Source: Herminiimonas sp.
Lineage (GTDB): Bacteria; Pseudomonadota; Gammaproteobacteria; Burkholderiales; Burkholderiaceae
Direction of reading: 5' to 3'
DNA: 11,450 bases
Assembly: GCA_014377155.1 (NCBI GenBank)
Contig: JACMQD010000198.1
Coordinates: forward strand, 1-11,450
The position numbers and the translations under genes are program-made. Of the stretch, positions 1-6,522 are shown one piece after another (the first letter of the stretch is position 1; each line of letters starts with the position of its first letter). Below the pieces are notes generated by a model. The model had not been told where the DNA came from and searched no databases. It saw only the letters and a list, made by a program, of their open reading frames with translations.

Positions 1-314
1 ACGTCGCGAGCGAGAATGTTGGGAAGGTCGATTCGCAGTCGGCCGCTAAGGCCCACGGTTGCCGGCTTGAACATGGCGCTAAGATGCTCGGCGTCCACCA
101 GCAAATCCCGGCAGCGTGCAAGAAATCGTTCGCCGTCCTCAGTCAGCCGCACGCTCCGTGTAGTGCGTTGTAAGAGCCGCGCTCCCAACCTGGCCTCGAG
201 TTGCTGCACCGAGGCCGAAACATGGCTTTTGGCCAATCCTAGCTGTTCCGCAGCGCGGCTGAAACTACGCAAATCAGCGACTTTGGCGAAGATGCGCAAT
301 TCATCGAAATGCAT
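1..314 (-). CDS. LysR-type transcriptional regulator, N-terminal part (cut by window edge)
   Basis: Reading the minus strand from the ATG at 314 gives 104 codons that run off the left edge without a stop. The first 65 or so residues are a typical LysR-family winged helix-turn-helix. It opens MHFDELRIFAKVADLRSFSR, the helix-turn-helix follows at about residues 18-40 (AAEQLGLAKSHVSASVQQLE), and then comes the wing segment with LLQRTTRSVRLTEDG. A linker helix (about 60-85) and the beginning of the effector-binding domain (GLSGRLRIDLP) follow. No strong Shine-Dalgarno precedes the ATG, but homologues start at this position and no better start lies upstream in frame. The gene is divergent from the dehydrogenase at 440, the usual LysR arrangement, so it probably controls that gene and perhaps itself. 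The inducer cannot be told because the sensor domain is missing. Confidence 0.93.
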   Translation of the reverse strand, partial: MHFDELRIFAKVADLRSFSRAAEQLGLAKSHVSASVQQLEARLGARLLQRTTRSVRLTEDGERFLARCRDLLVDAEHLSAMFKPATVGLSGRLRIDLPNILARD

Positions 315-329
315 TAGTGGCGGTGGATT

Positions 330-345
330 GTTCTTGATGAAGAAC
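330..345. promoter_or_regulatory. Inverted repeat, candidate LysR-type operator
   Basis: The sequence is GTTCTT-GATG-AAGAAC, a perfect 6-bp inverted repeat with a 4-bp spacer, 16 bp before the regulator's start codon. It contains the T-N11-A spacing typical of LysR-family sites. Its place close to the regulator gene would suit an autoregulatory or recognition site. The role is inferred from symmetry and position only. Confidence 0.4.
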
Positions 346-399
346 AGTGTAAGCGGTTTTGCAGGCTTTATCCGAGTACGTAGGATTGTTAAAGTAGAT

Positions 400-414
400 T
401 TTGTTGTAAACAAA
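400..414. promoter_or_regulatory. Inverted repeat just upstream of dehydrogenase gene
   Basis: The sequence is TTTGTT-GTA-AACAAA, a perfect 6-bp inverted repeat with a 3-bp spacer, 25 bp before the dehydrogenase ATG. It is in the zone where the promoter or transcript start of that gene would be, so it could be an operator. It differs in sequence from the repeat at 330-345, so the two may serve different proteins. Confidence 0.35.
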
Positions 415-439
415 TTCTATTAATCTCAAGGAGAGCTTC

Positions 440-1198
440 ATGACGCATCCCATTGCACTCATCACCGGTGCCAGCCGCGGTCTTGGCCGTAGTAGCGCAG
501 TCCATCTTGCCAGGGCAGGCGTGGACATTGTTCTCACGTACCAAAGCAACATCACTGAAGCGGCCGCTGTCGTCAAGGAAATAGAAATGCTCGGACGCAA
601 AGCGGTCGCATTGCAACTTGACGTGGCCGATAGCAAAACTTTCACGCACTTTGCGGCCACTGTAAAGGAGGTACTGAGTGCGACCTGGCAGCGCGATCAG
701 CTGAACTACCTGGTCAACAATGCCGGGTCCGGAATACATGCCAGTTTTGCAGACACCAGCGAAGACCAATTCGACCTGATGGTGAATGTACACCTCAAGG
801 GCACTTTTTTTCTGACGCAGCACCTGCTGCCGCTGATCGCCGACGGCGGCCGACTCGTCAACATCTCGAGCGGCTTGACGCGCTTCGCCCTGCCAGGCTA
901 TGGCGCCTATGCGGCGATGAAAGGCGGTGTTGAAGTATTGACCCGCTACATGGCCAAGGAACTCGGTACCCGCGGCATCGCAGTCAATACCATTGCACCG
1001 GGTGCAATTGAAACGGATTTCGGTGGTGGTGCGGTGCGCGATAACGCTGCGATGAATGCAGGCATCGCGAGCCAGACCGCGCTTGGGAGAGTCGGCATGC
1101 CGGACGATATTGGCGGTGCCGTGGCGGCCCTGCTAGGCGAGGGCAATCGCTGGATGAATGCGCAGCGTATCGAGGTATCGGGAGGGATTGCTATTTAA
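440..1198 (+). CDS. Short-chain dehydrogenase/reductase (SDR family), NAD(P)-dependent
   Basis: This 252-residue protein has the length and motifs of a classical SDR oxidoreductase, a cytosolic Rossmann-fold enzyme that interconverts an alcohol and a ketone or reduces a related group. The cofactor-binding glycine motif TGASRGLG is at residues 9-16 and an acidic-hydrophobic pair (D61-V62) follows strand 3. NNAG is at 93-96, the structural Asn is N117, and the catalytic Ser-Tyr-Lys is S144, Y157, K161 (YAAMK). The P-G motif is at IAPGAIETDF and the C-terminus ends in a strand with VSGGI, as in FabG-like members. Arg at position 13 of the first motif hints at NADPH, but this is weak evidence. 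The start is fixed by AAGGAGA 5 nt upstream. The gene stands alone, divergent from the LysR-type regulator that probably controls it. The substrate cannot be named; FabG-like 3-oxoacyl-ACP reductase would be an over-call. Confidence 0.95.
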   Translation: MTHPIALITGASRGLGRSSAVHLARAGVDIVLTYQSNITEAAAVVKEIEMLGRKAVALQLDVADSKTFTHFAATVKEVLSATWQRDQLNYLVNNAGSGIHASFADTSEDQFDLMVNVHLKGTFFLTQHLLPLIADGGRLVNISSGLTRFALPGYGAYAAMKGGVEVLTRYMAKELGTRGIAVNTIAPGAIETDFGGGAVRDNAAMNAGIASQTALGRVGMPDDIGGAVAALLGEGNRWMNAQRIEVSGGIAI

Positions 1199-1276
1199 GA
1201 GGCGCGCGAAAGGCCAGTGCATCGAGCGTCGGTTAGAACAGACGTCGATCACGGCTTGCCTCGCAAAAGAAGAGGA

Positions 1277-1308
1277 CAGGCGACACGGTCAAATCAACGG
1301 GTCGCCTG
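1277..1308. terminator. Hairpin between convergent genes, candidate bidirectional terminator
   Basis: CAGGCGAC at 1277-1284 pairs perfectly with GTCGCCTG at 1301-1308 (8-bp stem, 16-nt loop). On the plus strand it is followed by GCTTTCTT, on the minus strand by TCCTCTTCTTTTGCG. Neither U-tract is pure. It lies between the end of the dehydrogenase gene (1198) and the end of livF (1361), where a shared terminator is expected. A second, smaller hairpin (CCTGC at 1305-1309 with GCAGG at 1316-1320) overlaps its right arm, so the two cannot form together. Confidence 0.55.
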
Positions 1309-1360
1309 CTTTCTTGCAGGTACAGACAGCTATAGTCAGCCTAAGTCAGGAACGAACGTA

Positions 1361-2062
1361 TCAGACTTCCAGCCATTCCTTGCGGATGTTGGCATTGCTA
1401 CGCAAATCATGCGGCGTGCCTTCAAACACGATCGACCCGTGGCCCATGACATAGACGCGCTGCGAGATTTCCAATGCGATCGCCAGCTTCTGCTCGACCA
1501 ACAGCACCGAAATGCCACGGTTTTTCAACGCCATGAGGTACTCGCCAACCAGGTCGACAATTTTCGGCGCCAGTCCTTCGGTCGGCTCGTCGATCATGAT
1601 CAGGTCCGGATCACCCATTAACGTACGGCACAGCGTCAGCATTTGCTGTTCGCCGCCGGACATCACGCCGGCAGGCGTATGCTGGCGCTCCTTTAATCGC
1701 GGGAACAACTGGAACATGTCGTCGCGCGTCCAGCGCGACTTCTTGCCCTTTTTTTCGCCGAGCATCAAGTTCTGTTCAACCGTGAGCGTCGGGAAGATAT
1801 CACGGTTTTCGGGCACGTAACCCAATCCCTTGTGGGCAATCTGAAATGCCTTCATCCCGACCAGTTCTTCACCCTTGAATTTGATCGATCCGGTTGCGTC
1901 GACCTGACCCATGGTGGCCTTCACGGTAGTCGAGCGACCGACACCGTTACGGCCGAGCAGACTGACGATTTCGCCCTGATTAACCACCATATCGACGCCA
2001 TGCAGCACATGGCTCTTGCCATAATAGGCATGGAGATTCTTGATTTCCAGAAGGGCCGTCAT
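1361..2062 (-). CDS. livF: HAAT-family ABC transporter ATP-binding protein LivF
   Basis: This 233-residue cytoplasmic ATPase matches LivF, the second nucleotide-binding subunit of branched-chain-amino-acid-type importers. It pairs with LivG beneath the LivH/LivM membrane pair. The family opening (LLEIKNLHAYYG) is followed by Walker A at 37-45, the LivF-type GYVPENRDIFPTLTVEQN segment at 81-98, the signature MSGGEQQ at 134-140, Walker B with catalytic Glu IMIDEP (E159), and VEQ in place of the switch histidine (Q191), as is usual for LivF. The oddity is Walker A: GRNGVGRST has Arg43 where the phosphate-binding Lys is expected (codon CGC). I chose the ATG at 2062 because it overlaps the livG stop as ATGA, has GGAGGT 6 nt upstream (2069-2074) and matches the family N-terminus. 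An in-frame ATG at 2146 would add 28 unrelated residues. This is the last gene of the block. Confidence 0.95.
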   Translation of the reverse strand: MTALLEIKNLHAYYGKSHVLHGVDMVVNQGEIVSLLGRNGVGRSTTVKATMGQVDATGSIKFKGEELVGMKAFQIAHKGLGYVPENRDIFPTLTVEQNLMLGEKKGKKSRWTRDDMFQLFPRLKERQHTPAGVMSGGEQQMLTLCRTLMGDPDLIMIDEPTEGLAPKIVDLVGEYLMALKNRGISVLLVEQKLAIALEISQRVYVMGHGSIVFEGTPHDLRSNANIRKEWLEV

Positions 2063-2826
2063 GTTGTTACCTCCACTGGCGCATGACCGCCGAGATATGC
2101 TTCCTGAACTTTCGAATTGCCGCGGATGTTCGCCGGCGTGTCGCACGCGATCATTTCGCCATAGACCAGAACGGCGATCTTATCGGCAAGGCCGAACACC
2201 ACACTCATGTCGTGCTCGACCATTAGCAGTGTTTTGCCGACCGTGACCTTGCGAATCAGTTCGACAGCCGCATCGGATTCGGAACGGCTCATACCTGCGG
2301 TAGGCTCGTCGAGCAAGATGACATCGGCGCCACCGGCGATGGTGATGCCGATTTCCAGCGCGCGTTGCTCGGCGTAGGTCAGCAATCCGGCATGGGTGTC
2401 ACGGCGCCGCTTGAGTCCGATCTGTTCAAGCACGGCCTCGGCACGCTCGTGTGCATCCCGAAGCCCATTGAGCCGGTGCCAGAACGAATATTTATAACCG
2501 AGCGACCACAGCACCGCCGCACGCAAATTTTCATAAACCGACAACCGATGAAAGATGTTGGTGATCTGGAAGCTTCGCGATAACCCGAGCCGGTTGATCT
2601 CGAACGGCTTCTTGCCGAGGATGCTCTGGCCGTTGAGCAGAATCTCGCCCGAGGTCACTGGGAAACGACCGGAAACCAGGTTGAACAGAGTCGACTTGCC
2701 GGCGCCATTGGGCCCGATTACGGCGAAGCGTTCGCCCTTGGGTACCTGCAAGGTCGTGCCACGGATGATTTCCGATTTGCCGAAGCTCTTGCGAACTTCC
2801 TTTAGTTCAAGAGAATAGGTCGTCAT
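2059..2826 (-). CDS. livG: HAAT-family ABC transporter ATP-binding protein LivG
   Basis: This 255-residue protein is the LivG-type ATPase of the importer. Walker A is intact (GPNGAGKST, residues 38-46, Lys44), with the Q-loop at Q87 in SRSFQITNIF and the family insert around 105-140. The signature is LTYAEQRALEI at 149-159, a LivG-type variant of LSGGQ. Walker B is VILLDEP (E174) and the switch histidine is H205 (VEHDM). The C-terminal segment (VLVYGEMIACDTPANI, then VQEAYLGG) is characteristic of LivG. The gene overlaps livM upstream and livF downstream by 4 bp each (ATGA), so the three are translationally coupled. A GGAAGG stretch within the end of livM serves as ribosome-binding site. Because LivF carries an altered Walker A, LivG is the subunit with the fully standard catalytic set. 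Confidence 0.96.
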   Translation of the reverse strand: MTTYSLELKEVRKSFGKSEIIRGTTLQVPKGERFAVIGPNGAGKSTLFNLVSGRFPVTSGEILLNGQSILGKKPFEINRLGLSRSFQITNIFHRLSVYENLRAAVLWSLGYKYSFWHRLNGLRDAHERAEAVLEQIGLKRRRDTHAGLLTYAEQRALEIGITIAGGADVILLDEPTAGMSRSESDAAVELIRKVTVGKTLLMVEHDMSVVFGLADKIAVLVYGEMIACDTPANIRGNSKVQEAYLGGHAPVEVTT

Positions 2827-4112
2827 GCGCCTGCCTTCCGTGCCATATCTTCAATCTCGCTATTTACATCGCCCCATACATTTTGGAACGGAACTTTGGT
2901 TTTCATGAACGCCGCGGCCCCGACCAGGAACAACCCGATCGCGACAATCCATGGCATCGTGGCTGCGGTATCAACCGTCGTGCCGAACAGCTTCATCGTA
3001 GTACCGTTGGCTGATTCGAGGGTCAGGTGATACAGCATTTCGATCATCATCACGGCACCCAGAAAGGTCACCAGTCCAGCGACGACGACCGCTAGCATGC
3101 TCGGGAATACGCGACCGAATTTCTTGAATTTAATCAGGCGTAGATTGAGCATCAGTATCATCGCCACGCCGCCCGGCGCAAACATGACGATAATGATGAA
3201 AAATGCGCCGAGGTACAACTGCCACGCCTTGGTAATATCGGATAGCATCACCGTCAGAAAGATACCCATCACGGCACCGATCATCGGTCCGAAGAAGAAA
3301 CCGATTCCACCTATGAACGTGAACAGCAGCACACCGCCCGAGCGGATTGCACTGACGTTTTCTGCGCTGACGATCTCGAAATTGATGGCGGACAAACCGC
3401 CCGAAATACCAGCGAAAAATGCCGACAGGATTAACGTCATGTAACGCACCCACTGCGTGTCGTACCCGATGAATTCAACGCGTTCCGGATTATCGCGAAC
3501 GGCATTGGCAATCCGCCCAAGCGGGGTCTGCGTGAACGCATACATACCGATCGTGCAGATAAACAGCCAGAATGCGATCAAATAATAGACCTGGATTTGC
3601 GGACCGAAAGTGATGCCCATAAAAGGCTGACCGATCACGCGGTTGGTCGAGATGCCGCCCTCACCGCCGAAAAACGCCGGGAACATTAGCGACGACGCAA
3701 ACACCAGCTCGACTAGCCCCAGCGTAATCATCGAGAAAGTGGTACCCGATTTCTTGGTAGTGACATAACCGAATAGCACGCCGAAGAACATGCCGGCGAT
3801 GCCGCCGACCAGCGGGATGAGCGATACGGGAATTGCCAGCCTGCCGCCGGCCACCATGTTCATCGCATGAATGGCAAAGAACGCGCCTAATCCGGAATAC
3901 ACCGCATGGCCGAACGACAGCATGCCGCCCTGCCCCAGCAGCATATTGAACGATAGTGCAAAGATCATCACGGTACCGATTTGCGACAACAGCGACAGCG
4001 ATGCGCCGGCCTTGAAGATCAGCGGTGCGACGATCAGCATCAGTGCGAAGAGCGTCCAGATGATCCAGCGCGAAAAATTAGCTGGTTTGTAAGCCATGGT
4101 AGAAGTAGTCAT
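2823..4112 (-). CDS. livM: HAAT-family ABC transporter permease LivM, with C-terminal extension
   Basis: This 429-residue polytopic inner-membrane protein is the LivM-type permease. The core begins with a hydrophobic helix at about 15-33 and carries the conserved N-terminal block LSFNMLLGQGGMLSFGHAVYSGLGA at 53-77. The cytoplasmic coupling loop that touches the ATPases is GRIANAVRDNPERVEFIGYD (199-218). It is followed by the GGIGFFFGPMIGA helix and FAPGGVAMI (311-319), where many LivM proteins end. About 105 further residues follow, with two more hydrophobic helices (about 338-360 and 387-403) and a charged tail. E. coli LivM is also about 425 residues, but there I recall the extra length being mainly N-terminal. 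The ATG at 4112 is supported by GAAGGA at 4120-4125 and lies 4 nt after the livH stop; a second ATG at 4097 has no ribosome-binding site. Confidence 0.95.
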   Translation of the reverse strand: MTTSTMAYKPANFSRWIIWTLFALMLIVAPLIFKAGASLSLLSQIGTVMIFALSFNMLLGQGGMLSFGHAVYSGLGAFFAIHAMNMVAGGRLAIPVSLIPLVGGIAGMFFGVLFGYVTTKKSGTTFSMITLGLVELVFASSLMFPAFFGGEGGISTNRVIGQPFMGITFGPQIQVYYLIAFWLFICTIGMYAFTQTPLGRIANAVRDNPERVEFIGYDTQWVRYMTLILSAFFAGISGGLSAINFEIVSAENVSAIRSGGVLLFTFIGGIGFFFGPMIGAVMGIFLTVMLSDITKAWQLYLGAFFIIIVMFAPGGVAMILMLNLRLIKFKKFGRVFPSMLAVVVAGLVTFLGAVMMIEMLYHLTLESANGTTMKLFGTTVDTAATMPWIVAIGLFLVGAAAFMKTKVPFQNVWGDVNSEIEDMARKAGA

Positions 4113-4116
4113 CTGC

Positions 4117-5064
4117 TTATCCTTCCCTTGTACCCATCAAGCCACGCGGCCTGAAAATGAGGATCAGCACCAGCAGCAGGTAAGGCAGGATTGGCGCAGC
4201 TTGTGAAATGGTGACGGTCAGGAACGAATAGCCGAATGTCGTCATCGGTATGTCTAAACCCATTTTGGCGAAAGCCGTCACGAATGAATAGTCCAGTGCC
4301 ACCGCGTATGTTTGCAATACACCGATCAGCAGTGATGCGATCAGCGCCCCGAGCAGTGAGCCCATGCCGCCGACCACGACCACCACGAAAATGATACTGC
4401 CGACGGTTGCGGCCATGCCGGGTTCGGTCACGAACGCATTACCACCAATGACGCCGGCCAGTCCGGCCAGAGCACAACCGCCACCGAAGACCAGCATGAA
4501 GACACGCGGCACGTTATGGCCGAGCGCCTCGACCGTTTCCGGATGGGTCAGCGCAGCTTGAATCACGAGGCCGATGCGGGTGCGGGTCAAAACCAAGTAA
4601 ATCGACAACAGCATCAGCAGTGCAATTAGCATCATGAAGCCGCGGTAAATCGGGAAGGTGGTCGTGTAGAGCGTAAATAACGGACCGTCGAGTGATGCCG
4701 GAATCGGATACGGTACTGTGGCACGGCCCCAGATCAACTGGACCAGTTCGACCATCACGAAGGACAGCCCGAAGGTAAATAGCAATTCAGGAATATGACC
4801 GTACTTGTGTACCGAGCGCAGACCATAACGTTCGACCAGCGCGCCAAGCGCGCCTACCAGCAGAGGTGCCACCAGCAGGGCTGGCCAGAAGCCGAACTTG
4901 GCGCTGATGGTGTAGGCGAAATACGCACCGATCATGTAGAAGCTGGCATGCGCAAAATTGAGCACGCCCATCATACTGAAGATGAGCGTCAGCCCCGATG
5001 AAAGCATGAACAGCAAGAGACCGTAGCTCAAGCCGTTAAGCAAAGTAATTAGCGTGAACTCCAC
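4117..5064 (-). CDS. livH: HAAT-family ABC transporter permease LivH
   Basis: This 315-residue inner-membrane permease of the LivH type pairs with LivM to form the translocation path. The N-terminal block is diagnostic: LNGLSYGLLLFMLSSGLTLIFSMMGVLNFAHASFYMIGAY (9-48). The cytoplasmic coupling loop is RIGLVIQAALTHPETVEALGHN (163-184), followed by the GG-rich VVVGGMGSLLGALIASLLIG helix (229-248) and the typical LIFRPRGLMG ending (302-311). The start is GTG at 5064 rather than ATG; AAGGG at 5073-5077 lies 8 nt upstream and the N-terminus matches the family. The coding sequence follows livK1 after 91 bp that contain a strong hairpin, so expression relative to livK1 may be lowered there. It ends 4 nt before livM. 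Confidence 0.96.
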   Translation of the reverse strand: MEFTLITLLNGLSYGLLLFMLSSGLTLIFSMMGVLNFAHASFYMIGAYFAYTISAKFGFWPALLVAPLLVGALGALVERYGLRSVHKYGHIPELLFTFGLSFVMVELVQLIWGRATVPYPIPASLDGPLFTLYTTTFPIYRGFMMLIALLMLLSIYLVLTRTRIGLVIQAALTHPETVEALGHNVPRVFMLVFGGGCALAGLAGVIGGNAFVTEPGMAATVGSIIFVVVVVGGMGSLLGALIASLLIGVLQTYAVALDYSFVTAFAKMGLDIPMTTFGYSFLTVTISQAAPILPYLLLVLILIFRPRGLMGTREG

Positions 5065-5113
5065 GAGGATAACCCTTATTAAAGATGAATTCGATCACCG
5101 GCCTGGCGTTAAA

Positions 5114-5140
5114 CGTGCCCGCCGTACAACTGCGGGCACG
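5114..5140 (-). terminator. Hairpin between livK1 and livH, attenuator or mRNA-stabilising element
   Basis: CGTGCCCGC (5114-5122) and GCGGGCACG (5132-5140) form a perfect 9-bp GC-rich stem with a 9-nt loop, 15 bp after the livK1 stop. On the minus strand the stem is followed by only TTTAAC, a poor U-tract, so full termination is unlikely. A hairpin between a binding-protein gene and its permease genes is a common way to make more receptor than membrane complex, by protecting the upstream mRNA or stopping some transcripts. That role is inferred here. Confidence 0.6.
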
Positions 5141-5155
5141 TCACCGGCAATCCTG

Positions 5156-6400
5156 TTACTGCACCGGACGCTTCATTTGACATGAAGTTGGTTGTGTTGC
5201 GACATACGCGTCGATCTTCTGATCCGTCTTCCAGCCATAGCCGGTATTTTCCTGATCGAATCTGACGTCCTTGCCGTTGGTCTTGACCCAGGTCGAGATG
5301 TAAAGCGGTTGCTGCAATTGATGATCCGTTTTGCGCATTTCCGTTTCGCCATTCAGGCTTTTGACCTTCATGCCTTCCATCGCGAACGCAACCTTGAGCG
5401 GCTCGACTGATTTGGCCTCCTTGATGGCTTTGGCCAGCATCGCGATGACGTTATAGGTCGTCATCGCATAGTAGTCGTCGTTATGTTTTTTCTTGAACAG
5501 TTCAACAACTTCCTTGCCGACGAAGCCTTCATTGTTCGAGTTCCAGTAAGCGACCGCTTTCACACGGTCGGCGCCTGCCGCACCCATCGCAGTGGGCACG
5601 CCGCTCGTCGCTGCATAGTAGGTAAAGAAATTGGCCTTGAGGTCGGCATCCTTGGCCGATTTAATCAGAAGCGCCAGGTCGGCGCCCCAGTTACCGGTGA
5701 CGATCGTGTCGGCGCCGGAAGCCTTGATTTTGGCCACATACGGAGAAAAATCTTTAACCGTCGCAATCGGATGCAGATCGTCGCCAACGATCTGCACATC
5801 TGGACGTTTGCGCTTCAGGTATTCTTTTGCAGCACGCGTGACCTGATGGCCGAACGCGTAATTCTGACCGATGATGTAGACCTTCTTGATGTTCTGGTCT
5901 TTGGCCATGAAGGTGGTCATCGCTTCCATCTTCATGTCCGAATTGGCGTCGAAGCGGAAGTGCCAGAAGCTGCACTTCGAATTGGTCATGTCGGGATCGA
6001 CCGACGAATGATTGAGGTAGATTAATTCCTTGCCGGGGTTGCGCTCATTGTGCTTGTTGATAGCGTCGAGCAGCGCCAGACCGACGCCGGAACCATTGCC
6101 TTGCGTGATGTACCGATAGCCTTGATCGATGGCGACCTTGAGCTGGCTGAGCGATTCCTGCGGACTACCTTTATTGTCGAATCCGACGACTTCGATCGTA
6201 TCCGCGCCCGACCATTTTTGGGCGTTCGAGAGTTCGGCAATCATCTGGAAACTCTTGAGGATGTTTTGGCCGACCGGCGCGAAGGGACCGGACAAAGGAT
6301 CGATGAATGCGATACGGACATTCTCGGCAGAGGCATTGGACTGCGCGAATAAAGCAGCGACGGAGAGCACTAAAAGGAGCGGACGCAAAGATGTCTTCAT
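5156..6400 (-). CDS. livK: Periplasmic substrate-binding protein of HAAT ABC transporter (paralogue 1)
   Basis: This 414-residue secreted receptor belongs to the Leu/Ile/Val-binding (periplasmic binding protein type 1) family. A signal peptide (MKTSLRP, hydrophobic core, Ala-X-Ala before ENVRI) should be cut after about residue 25. The mature protein starts VRIAFIDPLSGPFAPVGQN and has QGNGSG at 100-105, a ligand-loop-like region. LNHSSVDPDMTN follows at 129-140, then SKCSFWHFRF (141-150), YIIGQNYAFGHQ (175-186) and GNWGADLALL (236-245), ending in QPTSCQMKRP. Exactly two cysteines remain in the mature chain (C143, C407). It is nearest to livHMGF and most directly linked to them. Its own promoter lies just upstream, and a GAAAGAGA-type ribosome-binding site precedes the ATG. 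The ligand is unknown: amino acids are the default for the family, but close relatives bind aromatic or aliphatic acids, and the ligase in this cluster favours carboxylates. Confidence 0.94.
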   Translation of the reverse strand: MKTSLRPLLLVLSVAALFAQSNASAENVRIAFIDPLSGPFAPVGQNILKSFQMIAELSNAQKWSGADTIEVVGFDNKGSPQESLSQLKVAIDQGYRYITQGNGSGVGLALLDAINKHNERNPGKELIYLNHSSVDPDMTNSKCSFWHFRFDANSDMKMEAMTTFMAKDQNIKKVYIIGQNYAFGHQVTRAAKEYLKRKRPDVQIVGDDLHPIATVKDFSPYVAKIKASGADTIVTGNWGADLALLIKSAKDADLKANFFTYYAATSGVPTAMGAAGADRVKAVAYWNSNNEGFVGKEVVELFKKKHNDDYYAMTTYNVIAMLAKAIKEAKSVEPLKVAFAMEGMKVKSLNGETEMRKTDHQLQQPLYISTWVKTNGKDVRFDQENTGYGWKTDQKIDAYVATQPTSCQMKRPVQ

Positions 6401-6429
6401 TGTCTCTTTCTTGTAAATGTTATGTGTTC

Positions 6430-6458
6430 AGAATATCGGCGCATCGGTAGCGTGTAAA
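6430..6458 (-). promoter_or_regulatory. Sigma-70-type promoter of livK1
   Basis: On the minus strand, TTTACA (-35, 6453-6458) is separated by exactly 17 bp from TATTCT (-10, 6430-6435). Transcription would start near 6423 and leave a leader of roughly 23 nt with the ribosome-binding site. The same two hexamers at the same spacing and a similar distance occur before livK2, which greatly strengthens the call. Confidence 0.7.
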
Positions 6459-6472
6459 GTTAATTCACGCTA
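6448..6472. promoter_or_regulatory. Inverted repeat over the livK1 -35 box, candidate operator
   Basis: TAGCGTG (6448-6454) and CACGCTA (6466-6472) are perfect 7-bp arms with an 11-bp AT-rich spacer. The left arm and spacer cover the -35 hexamer, so a bound protein would block or reshape RNA polymerase contact. livK2 has a related GCGTG near its promoter but not the complete repeat, so the two genes may answer to different signals. Confidence 0.4.
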
Positions 6473-6501
6473 TCTTCCACCGCGTCTCAAACGGTTGAAA
6501 T

Positions 6502-6522
6502 CGGCACGCTGGTTTAGTGCCG
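6502..6522. promoter_or_regulatory. Inverted repeat upstream of the livK1 promoter
   Basis: CGGCAC (6502-6507) and GTGCCG (6517-6522) are perfect 6-bp arms with a 9-bp spacer. The repeat lies about 45-65 bp upstream of the -35 box, a common distance for an activator site. No protein can be assigned. Confidence 0.25.

Larger units (their letters stand above)
315..439. promoter_or_regulatory. Divergent control region between lysR-type gene and dehydrogenase gene
   Basis: This 125-bp AT-rich gap lies between two genes that read away from each other, so it must hold both promoters. I could not pick convincing -35/-10 pairs for either direction. Two perfect inverted repeats stand out (330-345 and 400-414, listed separately). 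An AAGGAGA Shine-Dalgarno for the dehydrogenase lies at 428-434, 5 nt before its ATG. LysR-type regulators usually bind a T-N11-A inverted repeat in such a gap; the repeat at 330-345 fits that pattern (T331, A343). Confidence 0.6.

Noticed and set aside
440..1198. Naming the dehydrogenase as FabG (3-oxoacyl-ACP reductase)
   Set aside because: The motifs are common to hundreds of SDR subfamilies, and the gene sits beside a LysR-type regulator rather than fatty-acid synthesis genes.
2060..2146. Upstream ATG (2146) extending livF by 28 residues
   Set aside because: The extension overlaps the end of livG in another frame, is unlike the family N-terminus, and the ATG at 2062 has a near-perfect ribosome-binding site.
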